Positions 54,058 through 61,860 of a DNA stretch of 61,860 nt are shown here, one piece after another (position 1 is the stretch's first letter; every line of letters begins with the position of its first letter). The position numbers and the translations under genes were made by a program. The stretch is from the NCBI GenBank assembly GCA_020638455.1, contig JACKIK010000006.1, forward strand, positions 1 to 61,860. Reading direction: 5' to 3'. A model generated the notes under the pieces. The model was not told the DNA's origin and ran no database searches. It was given only the letters and a program-made list of their open reading frames with translations. Origin of the DNA: Hyphomonas sp. (GTDB lineage: Bacteria > Pseudomonadota > Alphaproteobacteria > Caulobacterales > Hyphomonadaceae).

Positions 54058-55695
54058 TTACCACCAGAGCCAGTAGAGCCCGATCAGGATCACCGCAATG
54101 AGACCTGCCGCCACATTGAACAGCGTATGCGTTCGGAAGTCGATCTCTTCATGATGGATGGCTTTCGCCTGCGTCTTGCCGCCCTGCAGCAGCGACACGA
54201 TCACCGCCACCGCCACGCAGGCGAGGAACACCCAGCCGACCCGGTTCATGAACGGCATCTCCGGCAGGTACACCTTGAACAGCAGCGAGAACACCGCCGA
54301 GCCGAGCGCCGCCAGCAGCGCGCCGAGCGCCGTCGTGCGCTTCCAGAACATGCCCAGCACGAACAGAGTCACCACGCCCGGCGTGAAGAAGCCGGTGAAT
54401 TCCTGCAGCCACTGGAACGCCTGGTCGGCCCCCTGCAGCAGCGGCCGCGCCGCGATCACCGCGATCACCATGGCGAGGAACGCCACGACCCGTCCGATGG
54501 TCACCAACTGGTGTTCGGACGTCTGCGGCCGCATCGGCTTGTACAGGTCCATGGTGAAGATCGTCGCGATGGAGTTCATCATCGATCCCAGCGACGACAC
54601 GATCGCCGCCACCAGCGCCGCGAAGATCACCCCGCGGATACCGGATGGCGCCATCGTCATCAGTGTCGGATAGGTCCGGTCGAATTTCGGGCTGATATCG
54701 CCCGGCTGGCACAGCGGCGCCACGTCCAGCGACGGCTGCAGCAGCTGGTGCCCGTCCGGACAGGGCAGGTTCGGCACCAGCAGGAAGGCGGCAATCCCCG
54801 GAAACACCACCAACACCGGCACCAGCAGCTTCAGGAAGGCCGCAAAGACGAGGCCTTTCTGGGCTTCCGGCACGCTCTTCGCGCCGAGCGCCCGCTGGAT
54901 GATGTACTGGTTGAAGCCCCAATAGGAGATGTTCATGATCCACATGCCGCCCAGGATCACCGACAGGCCCGGCAGGTCGTTGTGGAAGTAATTGTTCTTC
55001 GACAGCACCATGTCGAATTTCTGCGGGGCAACCTTCAGCATCGTCTGGAAGCCCGCAATCGGGCCGTTGCCGCCGCTCACCGCATCGAGCGCGATATAGC
55101 AGATCAGCAGGCCACCGAGGATCAGCATCACGACCTGGATAATGTCGGTCAGTGCCACCGCCTTGAGGCCGCCATACAGCGAATAGACAGCTGCAAACGA
55201 AGCCAGCGCGACCAGCCCCAACGTGATGTTGAGCCCGGTCACGGTATTGATGGTCAGCGCCCCCAGCCACAGGATCGAGGTCAGGTTGATGAGCGTGAAC
55301 ACGCCCAGCCAGAACACCGCCATCACGGTGCGCACGCGCCCGTCATACCGCTGCTCCAGGAATTGCGGCATCGTGTAGATTCGATGCTCCAGGAAGATCG
55401 GTAAGAAAAATTTTGCAACGAGGATCAGCGTGATCGCCGCCATCCACTCATACGAGGCAATGCCCAGCCCGATGGCGAAACCGGAGCCCGACATGCCGAT
55501 CACCTGCTCGGCCGAAATATTCGCCGCAATCAGCGAGGCGCCGATCGCCCACCAGGGAAGCGACTTTCCTGCAAGGAAATAGTCCTCGGTGTTCTTCTGG
55601 TGGCCCTTTTTCTCACGCGAAACGAACCACGCAATGGAGACCAGCGTCACCGCATAGACGACGAGCACGACCAGATCGATTGTCGAAAGCCCCAT
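54058..55695 (-). CDS. Sodium/sugar symporter (SSS family, vSGLT-like)
   Basis: A 545-residue transporter with about 14 helices. EDYFLAGKSLPWWAIGASLIAANIS is the SSS signature, and NISYWGFNQYIIQRALGAKS carries the second family motif. The vSGLT-like pattern supports galactose or glucose uptake driven by sodium. I start at the ATG at 55695 with GGGAGG six bases upstream; the frame stays open for 57 bp more with an ATG that lacks a good site. First gene of the leftward galactan operon. Confidence 0.9.
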   Translation of the reverse strand: MGLSTIDLVVLVVYAVTLVSIAWFVSREKKGHQKNTEDYFLAGKSLPWWAIGASLIAANISAEQVIGMSGSGFAIGLGIASYEWMAAITLILVAKFFLPIFLEHRIYTMPQFLEQRYDGRVRTVMAVFWLGVFTLINLTSILWLGALTINTVTGLNITLGLVALASFAAVYSLYGGLKAVALTDIIQVVMLILGGLLICYIALDAVSGGNGPIAGFQTMLKVAPQKFDMVLSKNNYFHNDLPGLSVILGGMWIMNISYWGFNQYIIQRALGAKSVPEAQKGLVFAAFLKLLVPVLVVFPGIAAFLLVPNLPCPDGHQLLQPSLDVAPLCQPGDISPKFDRTYPTLMTMAPSGIRGVIFAALVAAIVSSLGSMMNSIATIFTMDLYKPMRPQTSEHQLVTIGRVVAFLAMVIAVIAARPLLQGADQAFQWLQEFTGFFTPGVVTLFVLGMFWKRTTALGALLAALGSAVFSLLFKVYLPEMPFMNRVGWVFLACVAVAVIVSLLQGGKTQAKAIHHEEIDFRTHTLFNVAAGLIAVILIGLYWLWW

Positions 55696-55891
55696 GATTG
55701 CCCTCCCCGAGCCGCGGCCACCCGGCGCCTCCCCGGCGGGCCGCTTTTGCATTTTGTTTCATCATACTAATTGAGCGATTTGCGAAGAGGTCAAGGGCTT
55801 CGCTGTGCGGCCCGGCCCGCAATCATCCGCGTCATGGCCAGCGGCCCGAAGCATCCATTTCACGCTTCAGGGCCGCAAGCCTGTTCAGGCA

Positions 55892-55915
55892 AAGGGGCCG
55901 GGAAGCCGGCCCCTT
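55892..55915. terminator. Hairpin terminator after the CocE/NonD hydrolase gene
   Basis: Perfect 10-bp arms AAGGGGCCGG and CCGGCCCCTT with a four-base loop, 14 bp past the hydrolase stop on the minus strand. The following T-run is short. It would separate the hydrolase gene from the symporter operon promoter. Confidence 0.7.
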
Positions 55916-55928
55916 GTGGTTCCGCCGG

Positions 55929-57854
55929 TCACTCCACCACGGGCAGCACCACTGCGCTGGCGGTCGAGCCGCCGCGCCAGATGCCTTGCGTTGCCTTCTG
56001 ATAGTCCTCCGGCTGCGCATACATGATGTTGTCGACATAGGTCTGCGGATTGCGGTCATAGAGCGGGAACAGGCTCGACTGCACCTGCACCATGATCCGG
56101 TGGCCCGGCAGGAAGACATGGTCCACATTGGGCAGCGTCCAGCTGTAGTGCTCCACAGCGCCCGGCGTCAGCGGCGCCGGCTCCGCAAAGCTCCGGGCAT
56201 ACCGCCCCCGGAAGATCTCGATCCCTACGGGCAGCTCATAGCCCGCCATGGACGGCTTGGCGCCCTGCACCGCGTCCTCGGGCACGTCGTTCGGATAGAC
56301 GTCGATCAGTTTCACGACCCAGTCGCTGTCCGTGCCGGTCGTCGAAGCAAACAGCTCCACCTCCGGCGCGCCCATGATGTGCACCGGCTTGTCGAGCGGC
56401 GCTGTCTGCCAGACGGCTACATCCGGCCGGTCCGACACGAAGCGCTGGTCGTGCACCAGCCAGGGCTTCCATTGCGTCGCATCGTCCATGTTGATGGGGC
56501 GCGGAATGAACGGCACCGGATGCGCCGGGTCGCTGACATAGTCGTCATGCCCCGCCGCTGCCGGCCGGTCGAAGCTCGCGGCCCCGTCCGCTGCCAGGTA
56601 AAGCGGCTTGGCGGAGCCCATCGGCCAGCGCGGCGATTCCTCCCATTCATTGATCCCGGTTGCATAGGTCAGCACCGGTGGCGTGTGCGGATCGGGCGCG
56701 CCCTTCAGCCAGTGATCGAAGAATGGCTTCACATAGCGCACCCGCCACTCGCGCGCCGTGTCGCCCGTGAAGGTCAGCGCGCCGAGATCGTAACCGCCAT
56801 GATTGGCCCCCGAGTGGCGCCATGGACCGATCACCAGCGAGACCATATTGTTCTTCTTGTCCTTCGGTTCCAGCGCGCGGTACACCGCCGGCCCGCCATA
56901 GCTGTCCTCCTGGTCCCACTGGCCCAGTTCGATCATGGTCGGCACCGTCAGCGGCCGCGCGGCGAGCCATTTGTCGACCGCCTGAAGCGACCAGAAATCC
57001 GTGTAGGCCGGGTTCTCCAGGAACTTCCGGACGCCGGGAACGTCCTCGATGCCGAGCATCTTCACGAAGTCCGCAACCGAGCCCGCCTTGAGATAGCGCG
57101 TGTACTGGTCACCGCCGCCAAGCGCGAACTCTCCGCCGCCGTCGCCCTTGTTGAAGGCCTGGCCAAGCGCATAGTCGAGCGAGCTTACCCGGAAGGCGCC
57201 GTTGTGGAACCAGTCGTCGCCCATCCAGCCATCGACCATGGGGCTTTCGGGCACTGCCGCCTTCAGCGCCGGGTGCGGGTTGATCTCCGCCATCAGCGTC
57301 GTGAAGCCGAGATAGGACGAGCCGATGATGCCGACCTTGCCATTCGATTCCGGCACGTTCTTCACCAGCCAGTCGATCGTGTCATAGGCGTCCGTGGATT
57401 CGTCGATGTCGGTATCGTTCAGCGGCCCGACGATCGGCCGGTTCATGACATACTCGCCCTCAGACCGGTGCATGCCGCGGATGTCCTGGTAGACGCGGAT
57501 ATAGCCGTCTTCAGCAAACTCGGCGTCCATCGCCTCGAGGATATCGACGATCCTCTGGCTGGCGACGCGGTGCGTCGATCCATGGGCGTCATAGGGCGAG
57601 CGCGAGAGAAGGATGGGGCCGTCCTTGGTGCCCTTCTTCATCACGATCACCGTATACAGCTTCGTGCCGTCGCGCATCGGCACCATCGCCTCTCGGCGGA
57701 TGAAGTCCGCCGACGGCAGCACCTGATCGTAACTCTCGACGATGTCCGGCGTCATCGGCGTCACCCGCCCCGCATCCTGCGCAAGGGCAGGCAGCGCGCC
57801 GAGGAGCAGGCCGGCCACGAAAAGCAGGCGCGAAGACGAGTGAGGAAAAGTCAT
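55929..57854 (-). CDS. Exported CocE/NonD family hydrolase (peptidase S15-like)
   Basis: A 641-residue secreted alpha/beta-hydrolase. A Sec signal ends near PALAQDA. The serine lies in GIIGSSYLGFTTL (about residue 178); catalytic Asp and His fit DPHTPP and PWRHSGANHGG. The C-terminal jelly-roll domain characteristic of X-Pro dipeptidyl-peptidase, cocaine esterase and glutaryl-7-ACA acylase runs from about 470. Members hydrolyse esters or acyl-amides; substrate unknown. It lies upstream of the galactan operon in the same direction but a terminator intervenes. Confidence 0.88.
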   Translation of the reverse strand: MTFPHSSSRLLFVAGLLLGALPALAQDAGRVTPMTPDIVESYDQVLPSADFIRREAMVPMRDGTKLYTVIVMKKGTKDGPILLSRSPYDAHGSTHRVASQRIVDILEAMDAEFAEDGYIRVYQDIRGMHRSEGEYVMNRPIVGPLNDTDIDESTDAYDTIDWLVKNVPESNGKVGIIGSSYLGFTTLMAEINPHPALKAAVPESPMVDGWMGDDWFHNGAFRVSSLDYALGQAFNKGDGGGEFALGGGDQYTRYLKAGSVADFVKMLGIEDVPGVRKFLENPAYTDFWSLQAVDKWLAARPLTVPTMIELGQWDQEDSYGGPAVYRALEPKDKKNNMVSLVIGPWRHSGANHGGYDLGALTFTGDTAREWRVRYVKPFFDHWLKGAPDPHTPPVLTYATGINEWEESPRWPMGSAKPLYLAADGAASFDRPAAAGHDDYVSDPAHPVPFIPRPINMDDATQWKPWLVHDQRFVSDRPDVAVWQTAPLDKPVHIMGAPEVELFASTTGTDSDWVVKLIDVYPNDVPEDAVQGAKPSMAGYELPVGIEIFRGRYARSFAEPAPLTPGAVEHYSWTLPNVDHVFLPGHRIMVQVQSSLFPLYDRNPQTYVDNIMYAQPEDYQKATQGIWRGGSTASAVVLPVVE

Positions 57855-58080
57855 GAACCGGGATCCTTGTCATATGTCCGATGGGCTGGCCCACCTGTTC
57901 GGGCAGGTGCGGCCGCAAGCCGGGACCGGTGGCTACGCTCCCACCTATAGGGCGGCGCGAAGGCCGCGGGCAAGATGGCCGGCCGCCACTATCCCCGGCC
58001 TTTTCTCCTGAACCTGCAGCAAATGCGCGCGCAAAAATAAATCCATCCAACACCCCCGGAACCGGGCGTATCCTTGCGCA

Positions 58081-58494
58081 ATGTCGTTGCTCTCTCCCCC
58101 TCCCGGATTTCCCGTGCATCTCGTGCCGGTCTGGCCATTGATCTGGGTCCAGATCCTGATGCTGCGCGCCTGGGTCAGGGCCACCTATGGCAAGGGAACC
58201 CAGTACCACTGGAGCGTCACCCCCTGCGGCCGCGTCTTCATCGCCAGCATCGACTGGATCGCAAACCAGAAGTCCGAGCAAGCACTGGTCCGGCCCGCCC
58301 TGCACCCCAACAAACGTATCGCCGCCGCTCTCAGTGGCGAGCTGCTTGAGCCCCGCTATGCGAGCGACTCTCTTTTCGCCGCTCACCCCGGCGAAAGCCG
58401 GGGCCCAGAGCCACATAGCCCGATGCCCGTCGCTCTGGATCCCGGCTTTCGCCGGGATGAGCGGATAATGGGCCTGCCCGCGCCCGAAACCTGA
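58081..58494 (+). CDS. Small hypothetical protein with a repeat-derived tail
   Basis: A 137-residue frame. Residues 1-95 look protein-like: a hydrophobic segment (LVPVWPLIWVQILML) followed by WVRATYGKGTQYHWSVTPCGRVFI. From about residue 100 on, the frame runs through an intergenic palindromic repeat (58382-58460), giving AHPGESRGPE and DPGFRRDE. Such peptides mark translated REP-like elements. No clear ribosome site precedes the ATG. Family unknown; existence moderately supported. Confidence 0.45.
   Translation: MSLLSPPPGFPVHLVPVWPLIWVQILMLRAWVRATYGKGTQYHWSVTPCGRVFIASIDWIANQKSEQALVRPALHPNKRIAAALSGELLEPRYASDSLFAAHPGESRGPEPHSPMPVALDPGFRRDERIMGLPAPET
58382..58460. repeat. Intergenic palindromic repeat (CCCGGC-TTTC-GCCGGG type)
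   Basis: Two 29-bp arms (58382-58410 and 58432-58460) are complementary except at three positions, with a 21-base loop. Each arm contains its own small palindrome CCGGCGAAAGCCGG. The pattern is common in alphaproteobacterial intergenic DNA. Confidence 0.75.
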
Positions 58495-58626
58495 CGCTCG
58501 CCCATCCCCCGAAAATCCAGTTTACCCCCAAAGCGCCTTCACGGGCGCCGCACGTGCTGGGGCAAACGTCCCTTCCCCCACGACGCATCTGGACATCCCC
58601 GCCCCGAGGCCGGAAAACTCGGGCGC

Positions 58627-59493
58627 ATGATTTCCGGGCCGACATCGCATTCCTTCATCTCTCAGCGCCTTCGCCTGCACTATGTCGACTGGGGCAATGA
58701 GGGCGCCCCCACGCTGGTTCTGGTCCATGGCGGCCGCGACCATTGCCGCAACTGGGACTGGGTGGCCGAACGCCTGCGCGACCGCTGGCACATCGTCGCC
58801 CCGGACCTGCGCGGTCATGGCGACAGCGCCTGGTCCGAGGACGGGGAATATTCCCTGCGCGCCAATGTCTATGACCTCGCCCAGCTGATCCACCAGCTGA
58901 ACGCCGGCCCGGTCACGCTTGTCGGCCATTCCTATGGCGGCAACATCGCGCTCCGCTATGCCGGCATCTATCCCGAAATGGTCAGGAAACTCGTCGCCAT
59001 CGAAGGCCTCGGCCCGTCGCCGAAGCTCATGGCGGAGCGCGCAAAGATCCCTGTCGCCCAGCGCATGCGCGAGTGGATCGACCAGAAGCGCGCCGCCGCC
59101 GGGCGAACGCCGCGCAAATACCCGAACCTCGAAACCGCCTACCAGCGCATGAAGGAAGAGAATGCCTACCTCTCCGACGCGCAGGCCCGCCACCTCACGA
59201 TCCACGGCATCAGCCAGAACGAGGACGGCACATATTCCTGGAAATTCGACAACTATTTCCGCGTCATGACACCGCATGACCTGCCGCAGGAACAGGTGGA
59301 AGAGCTCTGGGGCGCCATCGCCTGCCCGACGCTCCTTCTCTATGGCGAAAAGAGCTGGGCCTCCAATCCCGCCGAGGACGGACGATTGCAGCACTTCCGC
59401 AATGCCGATGTGAAGCTCTACAGCGAAGCCGGTCACTGGCTGCACCATGACAAGCTCGACGAATTCGTCGCTGACCTGAACGCCTTTCTCTAA
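58627..59493 (+). CDS. Alpha/beta hydrolase
   Basis: A 288-residue alpha/beta-hydrolase. The oxyanion segment is VLVHGGRDHCRNWD, the nucleophile elbow is VGHSYGGN (S102), and the catalytic histidine is in EAGHWLHHD near the C-terminus. APDLRGHGDS is typical of the epoxide hydrolase/haloalkane dehalogenase-like group. Substrate unknown. First of three plus-strand genes with the SDR (26 bp) and the HSL-type hydrolase (overlap), probably an operon for a small hydrophobic or ester compound. Confidence 0.88.
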   Translation: MISGPTSHSFISQRLRLHYVDWGNEGAPTLVLVHGGRDHCRNWDWVAERLRDRWHIVAPDLRGHGDSAWSEDGEYSLRANVYDLAQLIHQLNAGPVTLVGHSYGGNIALRYAGIYPEMVRKLVAIEGLGPSPKLMAERAKIPVAQRMREWIDQKRAAAGRTPRKYPNLETAYQRMKEENAYLSDAQARHLTIHGISQNEDGTYSWKFDNYFRVMTPHDLPQEQVEELWGAIACPTLLLYGEKSWASNPAEDGRLQHFRNADVKLYSEAGHWLHHDKLDEFVADLNAFL

Positions 59494-59519
59494 AGCCAGA
59501 AGACACCCGGAGGACCGCC

Positions 59520-60260
59520 ATGCCAGACCCGCTCTTCAGCCTTGAGGGCAAGGTCGCCCTCGTCACCGGCGGCAGCCGCGGGCTCGGCTACCAGATGGTG
59601 AAAGCCTTCGCCGAGCGCGGCGCCGACGTCATCATCGCCAGCCGCAAGCTCGACGCCTGCGAGGAAGTCGCCGCTGAGATCCGCACCATGGGCCGCCGCG
59701 CCCTGGCCGTCGCGGCGCATTGCGGCCGCTGGGATGATATCGACAACCTGATCGAGGCCGCCTATGCAGAGTTCGGCCGCGTCGACATCCTCGTCAACAA
59801 TGCCGGCATGGGACCTCACGTCGCCAGCCATGAGGTGCCGGAAAACCTGTTCGACAGTGTCCTCAACCTCAACTTCAAGGGCCCGTTCCGCCTCGCCGCA
59901 ATCGTCGGCCAGCGGATGAAGGAAGCGGGCGGCGGCTGTATCATCAACATCTCTTCCATCGCTTCGCTGGTGCCCATGCCGGCGGTCGTGCCCTATGCCG
60001 GCGCCAAGGCCGCGCTCAACGCGATGACGACCTCCATGGCCCGCGAATACGGCCCCGAAGTGCGCGTCAACTGCATCGCCGCCGGCCCGTTCCTGACCGA
60101 CATCTCCAGGGCCTGGACCGAAGAGGCGCGCGAGAGGTCCGGCAACGCTCTCGGCCGCCCCGGCAAGCCGGAAGAGATCGTCACCGCCGCGCTGTATCTC
60201 GCCTCGCCGCAGTCCAGCTTCACGACCGGCGCGATCATCCGCGTCGACGGAGGCGCATGA
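59520..60260 (+). CDS. SDR family oxidoreductase
   Basis: A 246-residue classical SDR. TGGSRGLGYQM, NNAGMGPH, the serine in NISSIASL and catalytic YAGAKAALN are visible; IIASRK with Arg and Lys favours NADPH. The C-terminal IIRVDGG is the usual FabG-like end. It follows the alpha/beta hydrolase by 26 bp and its stop overlaps the start of the next gene (ATGA). Likely oxidises or reduces the alcohol handled by the neighbouring esterases. Confidence 0.9.
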   Translation: MPDPLFSLEGKVALVTGGSRGLGYQMVKAFAERGADVIIASRKLDACEEVAAEIRTMGRRALAVAAHCGRWDDIDNLIEAAYAEFGRVDILVNNAGMGPHVASHEVPENLFDSVLNLNFKGPFRLAAIVGQRMKEAGGGCIINISSIASLVPMPAVVPYAGAKAALNAMTTSMAREYGPEVRVNCIAAGPFLTDISRAWTEEARERSGNALGRPGKPEEIVTAALYLASPQSSFTTGAIIRVDGGA

Positions 60261-61216
60261 TGTCGTCAGAATACCTGCTTGAGGCGGACCTCCGCGACTT
60301 CTTCCTCTCCATGCCGCCGCTGGAATTCACGCGCGACACCCTGCCCGCCGTCCGCGAGGCGCGCGAGGCCATGGCGATGGAACAGATGCCGCCCCTCCCC
60401 CCTGAGGTCAGCATCGTGCAGGAATACGCCCCCGGTCGGGACGGCCATCCGCATGTGCGGATGAAAATCTACCGCACGGCATCCGCCCGCAAGGACCGCC
60501 CCGCCATCCTGCACCTGCACGGCGGCGGCTATGTCCTCGGCAGCCCCGAAAGCATGGCGCCGCAATGCTGCGCCTGGGCGAAAGGCATGGACGCTGTGGT
60601 CGTCGCGCCCGCTTACCGCCTCGGGCCCGAAACCAGCTATCCCGGCAATGTCGAGGACGCCTATGCGGCGCTCGCCTGGATGTATGCCAATGCCGGCCAG
60701 CTCGGCATCGATACATCGCGCATTGCGGTGGCAGGTGAAAGCGCCGGCGGCGGCCTCGCCGCGGCGCTCGCCCTGCTCGTCCGCGACCGGAAGGAATACG
60801 CCTTCTGCCACCAGCAGCTGATCTTCCCCATGCTGGATGACCGCACAACCATCCGCGCGGACCTCTCGCGCATGTTCGGCGAATATGTCTGGACCCGGGA
60901 CAAGAACCATTTCGGCTGGGCCGCTTTGCTTGGCCACGAGCCCGGCACGGACGATGTCTCGCCCTATGCCGCAGCGGCCCGCGCCGAGGACCTGTCCGGC
61001 CTGCCGCCTGTCTTCCTTTCGACCGGCGCGATGGATCTCTTCACAGAGGAGAACCTCGAATACGCACGGCGCCTGATGGCCGCTGGCGTGCCGGTGGAAC
61101 TGCACGTCTATCCCGGCGCGCCGCATGGCTTCATGTGGGTGCCGGACGCGCGCGTGACGAAGCAATATGCCCGCGATGCCTGGGACGGTCTGGCGCGGGG
61201 GATCGGCGCGGCCTAG
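60257..61216 (+). CDS. HSL-family alpha/beta hydrolase (GDXG esterase/lipase)
   Basis: A 319-residue esterase of family IV. The oxyanion motif is LHLHGGGYVLG (HGGG at 88-91), the nucleophile is in VAGESAGGG (S162), and the acid and base fit STGAMDLFTEE and GAPHGFMW. It hydrolyses short to medium acyl esters. Translation is coupled to the SDR gene. Its stop overlaps that of the convergent CoA-transferase gene by 4 bp. Confidence 0.9.
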   Translation: MMSSEYLLEADLRDFFLSMPPLEFTRDTLPAVREAREAMAMEQMPPLPPEVSIVQEYAPGRDGHPHVRMKIYRTASARKDRPAILHLHGGGYVLGSPESMAPQCCAWAKGMDAVVVAPAYRLGPETSYPGNVEDAYAALAWMYANAGQLGIDTSRIAVAGESAGGGLAAALALLVRDRKEYAFCHQQLIFPMLDDRTTIRADLSRMFGEYVWTRDKNHFGWAALLGHEPGTDDVSPYAAAARAEDLSGLPPVFLSTGAMDLFTEENLEYARRLMAAGVPVELHVYPGAPHGFMWVPDARVTKQYARDAWDGLARGIGAA

Positions 61217-61860
61217 CTGTCCTTGCTGAGGCCCAGCTCGGCCAGCACTTCGTCCGTATGCTCACCGACATGCGGGGCCGGCGTGATCGTCCGCTCCGGC
61301 GCGCCGACAAAGCGCACCGGCGGCTGCGTCTCCCAATAGCCGCCCTCGGTCGGATGGTCCCGGTGCTGGAAGAACTTCACCGCCTGGAGGTGCGGGTCGT
61401 CCTGCAGGTCCGGAAAATCGTTCGCGCGCGCCGCCGGAATGTCCGCCTCGCCGAGCAGCCTCAGCCAGTGGTCCGTCGTGTGGTTGACGAAATAGTGCTG
61501 CACACGCTCCATCATGTAGTCCATGTTGAAATAGCGCCCGCGATAGTCAGCAAGGCGCTCGTCCTCGAGTTCCTGCGGCGCGCCGATCACCTCGAACAGC
61601 TTCACCCACCGCGCGTCGACATAGGGCGCGATCACGATCCAGCCGTTTGCCGTCTTCAGCGGCTGGCGGCACGGGTCCACCTGCCGCTGGTAGCAGAACG
61701 GGCCGACGGGCGGGTCGAATTCCGCCTCGTAGAAATGCTCCTCCAGCAGGAAGCCGGTGATGCACTCGAACATCGGCACTTCGACATGCACCGCCTCACC
61801 GGTCCGGTCCCTCTGGCGCAGCGCGGCCAGTGTCGCATAGACCGCATGCAGGCCGGAAAC
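61213..61860 (-). CDS. CaiB/BaiF family (class III) CoA-transferase, partial
   Basis: About 215 C-terminal residues are visible; the N-terminus lies beyond the right edge. The frame stays open to base 61860, reading VSGLHAVYATLAAL into VHVEVPMFECITGFLLEEH. GWIVIAPYVDARWVKLFEVIGAP, IPAARANDFPDLQDDPHL and the final PHVGEHTDEVLAELG are typical of class III enzymes, which move CoA between carboxylic acids. The catalytic aspartate would be further upstream. Substrate unknown. Confidence 0.9.
   Translation of the reverse strand, partial: VSGLHAVYATLAALRQRDRTGEAVHVEVPMFECITGFLLEEHFYEAEFDPPVGPFCYQRQVDPCRQPLKTANGWIVIAPYVDARWVKLFEVIGAPQELEDERLADYRGRYFNMDYMMERVQHYFVNHTTDHWLRLLGEADIPAARANDFPDLQDDPHLQAVKFFQHRDHPTEGGYWETQPPVRFVGAPERTITPAPHVGEHTDEVLAELGLSKDS

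Noticed and set aside
55698..57950. A 750-codon plus-strand frame antisense to the CocE/NonD hydrolase
   Set aside because: Shadow frame without domain features; the hydrolase on the minus strand has signal peptide and catalytic serine.

Overview
The window is a GC-rich chromosomal segment of an alphaproteobacterium. The best guess is a marine, dimorphic member of the Caulobacterales (Hyphomonadaceae-like). This rests on an ATP12-type F1 assembly chaperone beside crcB and rluC, a full CtrA-type box (TTAA-N7-TTAAC) in front of exopolysaccharide genes, many Rieske, SDR, crotonase and acyl-CoA enzymes, and arabinogalactan-degrading enzymes. No phage, integrase, IS element, CRISPR array or rRNA was seen; one tRNA-Gly(CCC) is present. 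The species is inferred, not proven.

Layout. 1-13.9 kb is housekeeping and catabolism: a GFA protein, a divergent crotonase, a lipoprotein amidohydrolase broken by an in-frame amber codon, a metallophosphoesterase, a DUF6438 lipoprotein, propionyl-CoA carboxylase beta, a LolA-like lipoprotein behind a BlaI-like operator, a Rieske oxygenase, an SDR, and the leftward series crcB-rluC-HAD-hypothetical-ATP12. 14.1-15.6 kb holds an exported GH51 arabinofuranosidase. 15.7-30.7 kb is a Wzx/Wzy-type exopolysaccharide locus: Wzy-like polymerase, BY-kinase/Wzz, ExoY-type initiating sugar transferase, four glycosyltransferases, flippase, two sulfotransferases, a DUF707 and a DUF6473 protein. It looks built to make and sulfate a secreted polysaccharide. 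An AT-rich 0.48-kb gap with the CtrA box separates its two leftward gene blocks.

30.7-37.9 kb encodes one giant modular secreted protein (about 2417 residues if a single-base frameshift in a proline linker is repaired). It has three LamG-like domains, a PQQ sugar dehydrogenase-like domain, PKD and cadherin-like repeats, two copies of a C-terminal module, and a 21-residue 'IMEVQ' repeat. It is probably a surface or matrix adhesin that works with the polysaccharide.

38-47.7 kb has a Cys-rich protein, the tRNA, an SDR, a second GFA protein, a MaoC hydratase, a fatty-acid desaturase divergent from a PaaX regulator, an MFS exporter, propionyl-CoA synthetase (PrpE) and an FAD oxidoreductase. 47.8-49.5 kb is a membrane histidine kinase whose H-box histidine is displaced by one residue. 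49.5-57.9 kb is a galactan module: a FadR/GntR regulator with a palindromic operator, GH53 endo-galactanase, GH2 beta-galactosidase, a sodium/sugar symporter and a CocE/NonD hydrolase. With the GH51 enzyme this suggests use of arabinogalactan side chains. 58-61.9 kb carries two alpha/beta hydrolases, an SDR and the C-terminal part of a class III CoA-transferase that runs off the window.
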